Assembly (NCBI RefSeq): GCF_024399315.1
Contig: NZ_CP075170.1
Span: forward strand, 558,001-622,000
DNA from: Chryseobacterium sp. MA9
GTDB lineage: Bacteria; Bacteroidota; Bacteroidia; Flavobacteriales; Weeksellaceae
Direction: 5' to 3'
Length of the DNA: 64,000 nucleotides
In this document: in pieces, positions 61,566 to 64,000 of the stretch
Layout of the letters: the number at the start of each line of letters is the position of its first letter
Position numbering within the stretch: the stretch's first letter is position 1
Position numbers and translations under genes: made by a program
Notes under the pieces: generated by a model
Told to the model about the DNA's origin: nothing
Database searches by the model: none
What the model saw: the letters and a program-made list of their open reading frames with translations, nothing else

Positions 61566-61957
61566 AAACTGTTGTTTAACCTGTCTTTTACAAATTCAAT
61601 CTGGGTTTTGCCATGGGGAGCAGGGTTGCCTTCCGCATCCAGGTTTACCATTACGATTTTTTCTACAGTAATAATGGTTTGATGGGTCATCTTATTTCGT
61701 ACATCACATCTTAAAGTAACAGAGGTGGAACCGAAATGAGTTGCCTCAATACCTATTTCTATAATATCACCTTGCTTAGCAGAGCTGACGAAATTAATCT
61801 CAGAGATAAATTTGGTCACTACTTTTGTGTTTTCCAACTGGATAATAGCATACAATGCTGCTTCTTCATCAATCCATTGCAGGAGTCTTCCCCCGAAAAG
61901 AGAGTGATTTGGATTTAGGTCTTCAGGTTTTACCCATTTTCTGGTATGGTAGTTCAT
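61562..61957 (-). CDS. Acyl-CoA thioesterase (hotdog fold, YciA-like)
   Basis: The 131-residue protein has the hotdog-fold motif HSLFGGRLLQWIDEEAALYA, with the catalytic Asp/Glu in the helix, and SEINFVSSAKQGDIIEIGIEATHFGSTSVTLRC. It would hydrolyse acyl-CoA in the cytoplasm. The stop overlaps the following HMA-AraC start (ATGA), so the two are co-translated, though a functional link is unclear. Length fits the single-domain group. Confidence 0.88.
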   Translation of the reverse strand: MNYHTRKWVKPEDLNPNHSLFGGRLLQWIDEEAALYAIIQLENTKVVTKFISEINFVSSAKQGDIIEIGIEATHFGSTSVTLRCDVRNKMTHQTIITVEKIVMVNLDAEGNPAPHGKTQIEFVKDRLNNSL

Positions 61958-62055
61958 ATCTTTTAATAATTGTGTACCACAAATTTAGTGTTAAAAGCTG
62001 ATGTTTTCAAAAGAATAGTATTTATTGATCTGAAAATAATGATTCATTTTCTCAA

Positions 62056-62469
62056 TCATTTTCTTTTGGAGCGCATAGCTTTTGTTTTTGTAACAGCGGA
62101 GTCATTCAATAACGTTTGATATTCTTCGCTTTCTACGGGAATCATGGCAACTTTTCCTTCTGAGTTATGATGAAACCCAAATCCATATTTCTTCGCCAGG
62201 GGAGAGCAGCGGAGACATGGCTGGCCTTTAGAAAAGAATTTTTCTCTTTCTTTCTGTTTTTCGTGTTCTGAAATATCATTTTTAATGGCATAACACTCAA
62301 AAATAATATCATCTGATGAATATTTATAAGGATTTTTTATCAGTATCTCGTACTGAAGACGGGCAATTGTTTTTTCTTTTTTCTCAACAGGAATCTGAGC
62401 CTGGGAAACAGGGCAATCTTCGGCTACTTCAATAAGAGTGTTGGTATAATTAGTAGTATGCTGTTTCAT
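62056..62469 (-). CDS. DUF6157 family protein
   Basis: The 137-residue protein begins MKQHTTNYTNTLIEVAEDCP and has NPYKYSSDDIIFECYAIKN and GQPCLRCSPLAKKYGFGFH, matching what I recall as the DUF6157 family (N-terminal HTTNY, a charged middle and a CxRxSPL segment). No signal peptide or membrane segment is seen. The function is unknown. It stands alone. Confidence 0.75.
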   Translation of the reverse strand: MKQHTTNYTNTLIEVAEDCPVSQAQIPVEKKEKTIARLQYEILIKNPYKYSSDDIIFECYAIKNDISEHEKQKEREKFFSKGQPCLRCSPLAKKYGFGFHHNSEGKVAMIPVESEEYQTLLNDSAVTKTKAMRSKRK

Positions 62470-62832
62470 TTTCTGACTTTAGTTGGTGTTTATTAAATTC
62501 AGATGGCAGAGAGTTCTATAAATAGAATACTATCTTATAGATTATCAAAGTTATAGATGTTAAATGTCTTTTTTATTTAAAAAAAATTAACTAATTTTAT
62601 AATAATGAATTTGTATGTATAACTAACTGTAAATCAGTATTTTTTATTATATTTAGATTGTTTTTGGTTTTAGAGATTCAACATAATGTGAGAAATATTA
62701 AAAAAAAGCTTTGATTTGAAATTTTTAATTGTATCTTGCATACGTTTATATTTGGAATCAATATTTGTTCATTAATTTATGTTGTTTTTCTTTTATATAC
62801 CAAATTTTTATTAATTTTTTAATTTATTCAAA
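62470..62832. promoter_or_regulatory. AT-rich leader/promoter region of the RRM gene
   Basis: A 363-bp gap with very high AT content and no supported gene. TATATTTG at 62747-62754 is a -7 consensus, with a TTG at 62729-62731 as a possible -33 (18-nt spacing). A start there gives a 5' leader of about 70 nt before the ATG at 62833, in the style of cold-shock RNA-binding protein genes. This is inference; I saw no strong hairpin. Confidence 0.4.
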
Positions 62833-63198
62833 ATGAACATTTTTGTTTCAAACATCAATTACGCAACTAAAGAGTATGAGTTGCACGATCTATTCGCAGA
62901 ATTTGGTGATGTATCATCAGCTAAAATCGTTACAGACAGAGAAACTGGTCGTTCTAGAGGTTTCGGTTTCGTAGAGATGGGTGATGAAGAAGGACAGCAG
63001 GCTATTGAAGCTCTTAATCAAAAAGAATTCAACGGAAAAGCTCTAAACGTATCTGAGGCTAAGCCTAGAGAAGAAAAACCAAGAAGAAGCTTCGACAACA
63101 ACCGTGGCGGAGGTTATGGTGGTGGTAACAACAACCGTGGCGGAGGCTATGGTGGTGGTAACAACAACCGTGGCGGAGGCGGCGGAAATCGTTGGTAA
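62833..63198 (+). CDS. Glycine-rich RRM RNA-binding protein
   Basis: The 121-residue protein has one RRM: RNP2 IFVSNI (3-8) and RNP1 RGFGFVEM (about 43-50). A linker follows, then a Gly/Asn/Arg-rich tail (NNNRGGGYGGG repeated) ending in NRW. The layout matches bacterial and plant glycine-rich RNA-binding proteins induced by cold or osmotic stress. It probably acts as an RNA chaperone. The tail is encoded by a nearly perfect 33-nt tandem repeat. A long AT-rich leader precedes it and a terminator follows. Confidence 0.94.
   Translation: MNIFVSNINYATKEYELHDLFAEFGDVSSAKIVTDRETGRSRGFGFVEMGDEEGQQAIEALNQKEFNGKALNVSEAKPREEKPRRSFDNNRGGGYGGGNNNRGGGYGGGNNNRGGGGGNRW
63094..63180 (+). repeat. 33-nt tandem repeats in the RRM gene's glycine-rich tail
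   Basis: Two full units (63094-63126, 63127-63159) and a partial unit (63160-63180) of an 11-codon repeat (NNNRGGGYGGG). The two full units differ at their first base and at one wobble position, so unequal exchange could change tail length. Confidence 0.85.
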
Positions 63199-63205
63199 AA
63201 ATATG

Positions 63206-63228
63206 AAGCGGCTTTTAAGCCGCTTTTT
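63206..63228 (+). terminator. Terminator of the RRM gene
   Basis: AAGCGGC / GCCGCTT stem (with TTTTAA between) and a T-rich tail, 7 nt after the stop. Confidence 0.85.
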
Positions 63229-63337
63229 TTATGTAATTTAATTTCCAGTAAATCATTTGATTAGAGTTTTGTATTGAAATATTGAAGTGTTTTGGCATAA
63301 TTTTAGAAAATTATCAATCAATCAAAAAGTAATTATA

Positions 63338-64000
63338 ATGAAAAAACATTTATTAGCATTAATGATGGTGTTTGGCGGGTTGCTGATCAATGCACAAAGC
63401 ATTTATGCAGGGCAGACATTGAGACAGGATAAAAAATACTGGGCAGATAACAATGAGTATTATCTGATCTTCCAGAATGATGGAAACCTCGTTTTTTATA
63501 ACAGATCCGGTTCTCCTGCATGGGAATCGAAAACTACCAACAGAGGCGTAAGAGCAATTTTTCAGGAAGATGGTAATCTGGTAGTATATTCACGTGGGAA
63601 CGGAGTTGCTTTCAGTTCAAATACTGACGGTAAAGGAGCTGACAAATTATCTGTTCAGGATGATGGTAATCTTGTTATTTATAATGGGTCTAATCCTCTA
63701 TGGGCATCTAAAGGCGGTATCAGAAACAATAATGGCTGGGGTAATCGTGATCGTTACGGCAATAAAGATTATGTGTCAACAGGCTACAGATTCCGTAAGG
63801 ATGCAAAACTTTATTCTTCAGACGGACGCTATTATCTGGTATTTCAGGATGATGGTAATCTTGTTTTGGCTAATAGAAACGGGAATGCTATCTGGGCTAC
63901 AGCAACTGATAACAGAGGAAGCAAAGCTGAATTTCAGGGTGACGGAAATCTGGTAGTATATGATTCTTATAATAGAGCTGTTTGGAGTTCAAATACAGAG
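63338..64000 (+). CDS. Secreted B-lectin (bulb-type mannose-lectin-like) protein, 3' end missing
   Basis: From the ATG at 63338 the frame is open for 221 codons to the window edge. The signal peptide ends near LLINAQ. Five copies of the mannose-lectin signature QxDxNxVxY are visible: QNDGNLVFY (46), QEDGNLVVY (76), QDDGNLVIY (107), QDDGNLVLA (170, last Tyr lost) and QGDGNLVVY (200). Three belong to the first B-lectin domain and at least two to a second, separated by a Gly/Asn/Arg linker (about 127-143). Such domains bind mannose-type glycans and occur in lectin-like bacteriocins. The C-terminus is not visible, so the role remains open. Confidence 0.88.
   Translation, partial: MKKHLLALMMVFGGLLINAQSIYAGQTLRQDKKYWADNNEYYLIFQNDGNLVFYNRSGSPAWESKTTNRGVRAIFQEDGNLVVYSRGNGVAFSSNTDGKGADKLSVQDDGNLVIYNGSNPLWASKGGIRNNNGWGNRDRYGNKDYVSTGYRFRKDAKLYSSDGRYYLVFQDDGNLVLANRNGNAIWATATDNRGSKAEFQGDGNLVVYDSYNRAVWSSNTE

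Noticed and set aside
63094..63180. Possible CRISPR-like repeats
   Set aside because: The repeats are head-to-tail in frame without spacers and encode a Gly-rich tail.
63594..63956. 120-codon frame inside the B-lectin gene
   Set aside because: Different frame from the repeated QxDxNxVxY motifs and the signal peptide, which prove the other frame.
1..64000. tRNA, rRNA, insertion sequence or prophage genes
   Set aside because: No cloverleaf with CCA-stem context, no rRNA segment, no transposase, integrase or phage structural protein was recognised on either strand.

Overview
The window reads as one stretch of a low-GC Bacteroidota chromosome, most likely Chryseobacterium or a close relative in the Flavobacteriales. 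The signs are a SusC/SusD pair, type IX secretion C-terminal sorting domains, FabI, RsmG, Era and Map of flavobacterial character, promoters of the TTG...TAnnTTTG type, little Shine-Dalgarno signal, and a small peptide with the LSKSNLKTIKGG leader common in Chryseobacterium. I saw no rRNA, tRNA, CRISPR array, insertion sequence or phage gene. About 56 protein genes are supported. Two are cut by the window edges: an M16 peptidase on the left and a B-lectin protein on the right.

Layout. 1-3.6 kb: aminotransferase and M16 peptidase (minus). 3.8-12.1 kb: M28 peptidase, rsmG, a lipoprotein, a HExxH (DUF922-like) protein coupled to a PD-(D/E)XK nuclease, and a patatin/outer-membrane-barrel protein. 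12.2-15.6 kb: a type IX-secreted alpha/beta hydrolase and a glutaryl-CoA dehydrogenase-like enzyme. 15.7-28.4 kb: a beta-glucan utilisation locus. It has a divergent MFS transporter and Nudix-type regulator facing an operon of susC, susD, GH30, GH3, GH16 and GH30, closed by a strong terminator. 28.6-33.7 kb: fabI, a small helical stress-like protein, tag, an OhrR-like regulator with an NAD-binding partner, and a nucleoside phosphorylase. 34-39.5 kb: a di-haem peroxidase with an N-terminal helical domain, a PhoX-like type IX-secreted protein, an LRR protein and SUI1. 39.8-50.2 kb: gpmI, acyl-ACP desaturase, HAD protein, map and a methyltransferase, SMR transporter, two Crp/Fnr regulators in the wider region, era, DoxX, a GG-leader peptide and an S9 peptidase. 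50.4-57.9 kb: HAD, Crp/Fnr, GNAT, MATE, an NtrC-type regulator without HTH, YggS-type PLP protein, polysaccharide deacetylase and DUF72. 58-62.5 kb: a copper-type P-ATPase with four extra metal-binding modules, an HMA-AraC fusion regulator and a thioesterase. 62.8-64 kb: a glycine-rich RRM protein and a mannose-lectin-like secreted protein.

How they work together. The clearest system is the beta-1,3/1,6-glucan locus. GH16 would cut beta-1,3 chains, the two GH30 enzymes would cut beta-1,6 linkages, GH3 would release glucose, SusCD would import oligosaccharides, and the MFS protein would carry sugar across the inner membrane under control of the degenerate Nudix protein. A second coherent unit is copper or heavy-metal homeostasis at 58-61.6 kb. 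Several intergenic gaps hold palindromic repeats that look like dispersed elements of this genus. The most overlooked object is the 50-residue GG-leader peptide gene at 47.6 kb. No wholly new multi-gene system could be established from sequence alone.
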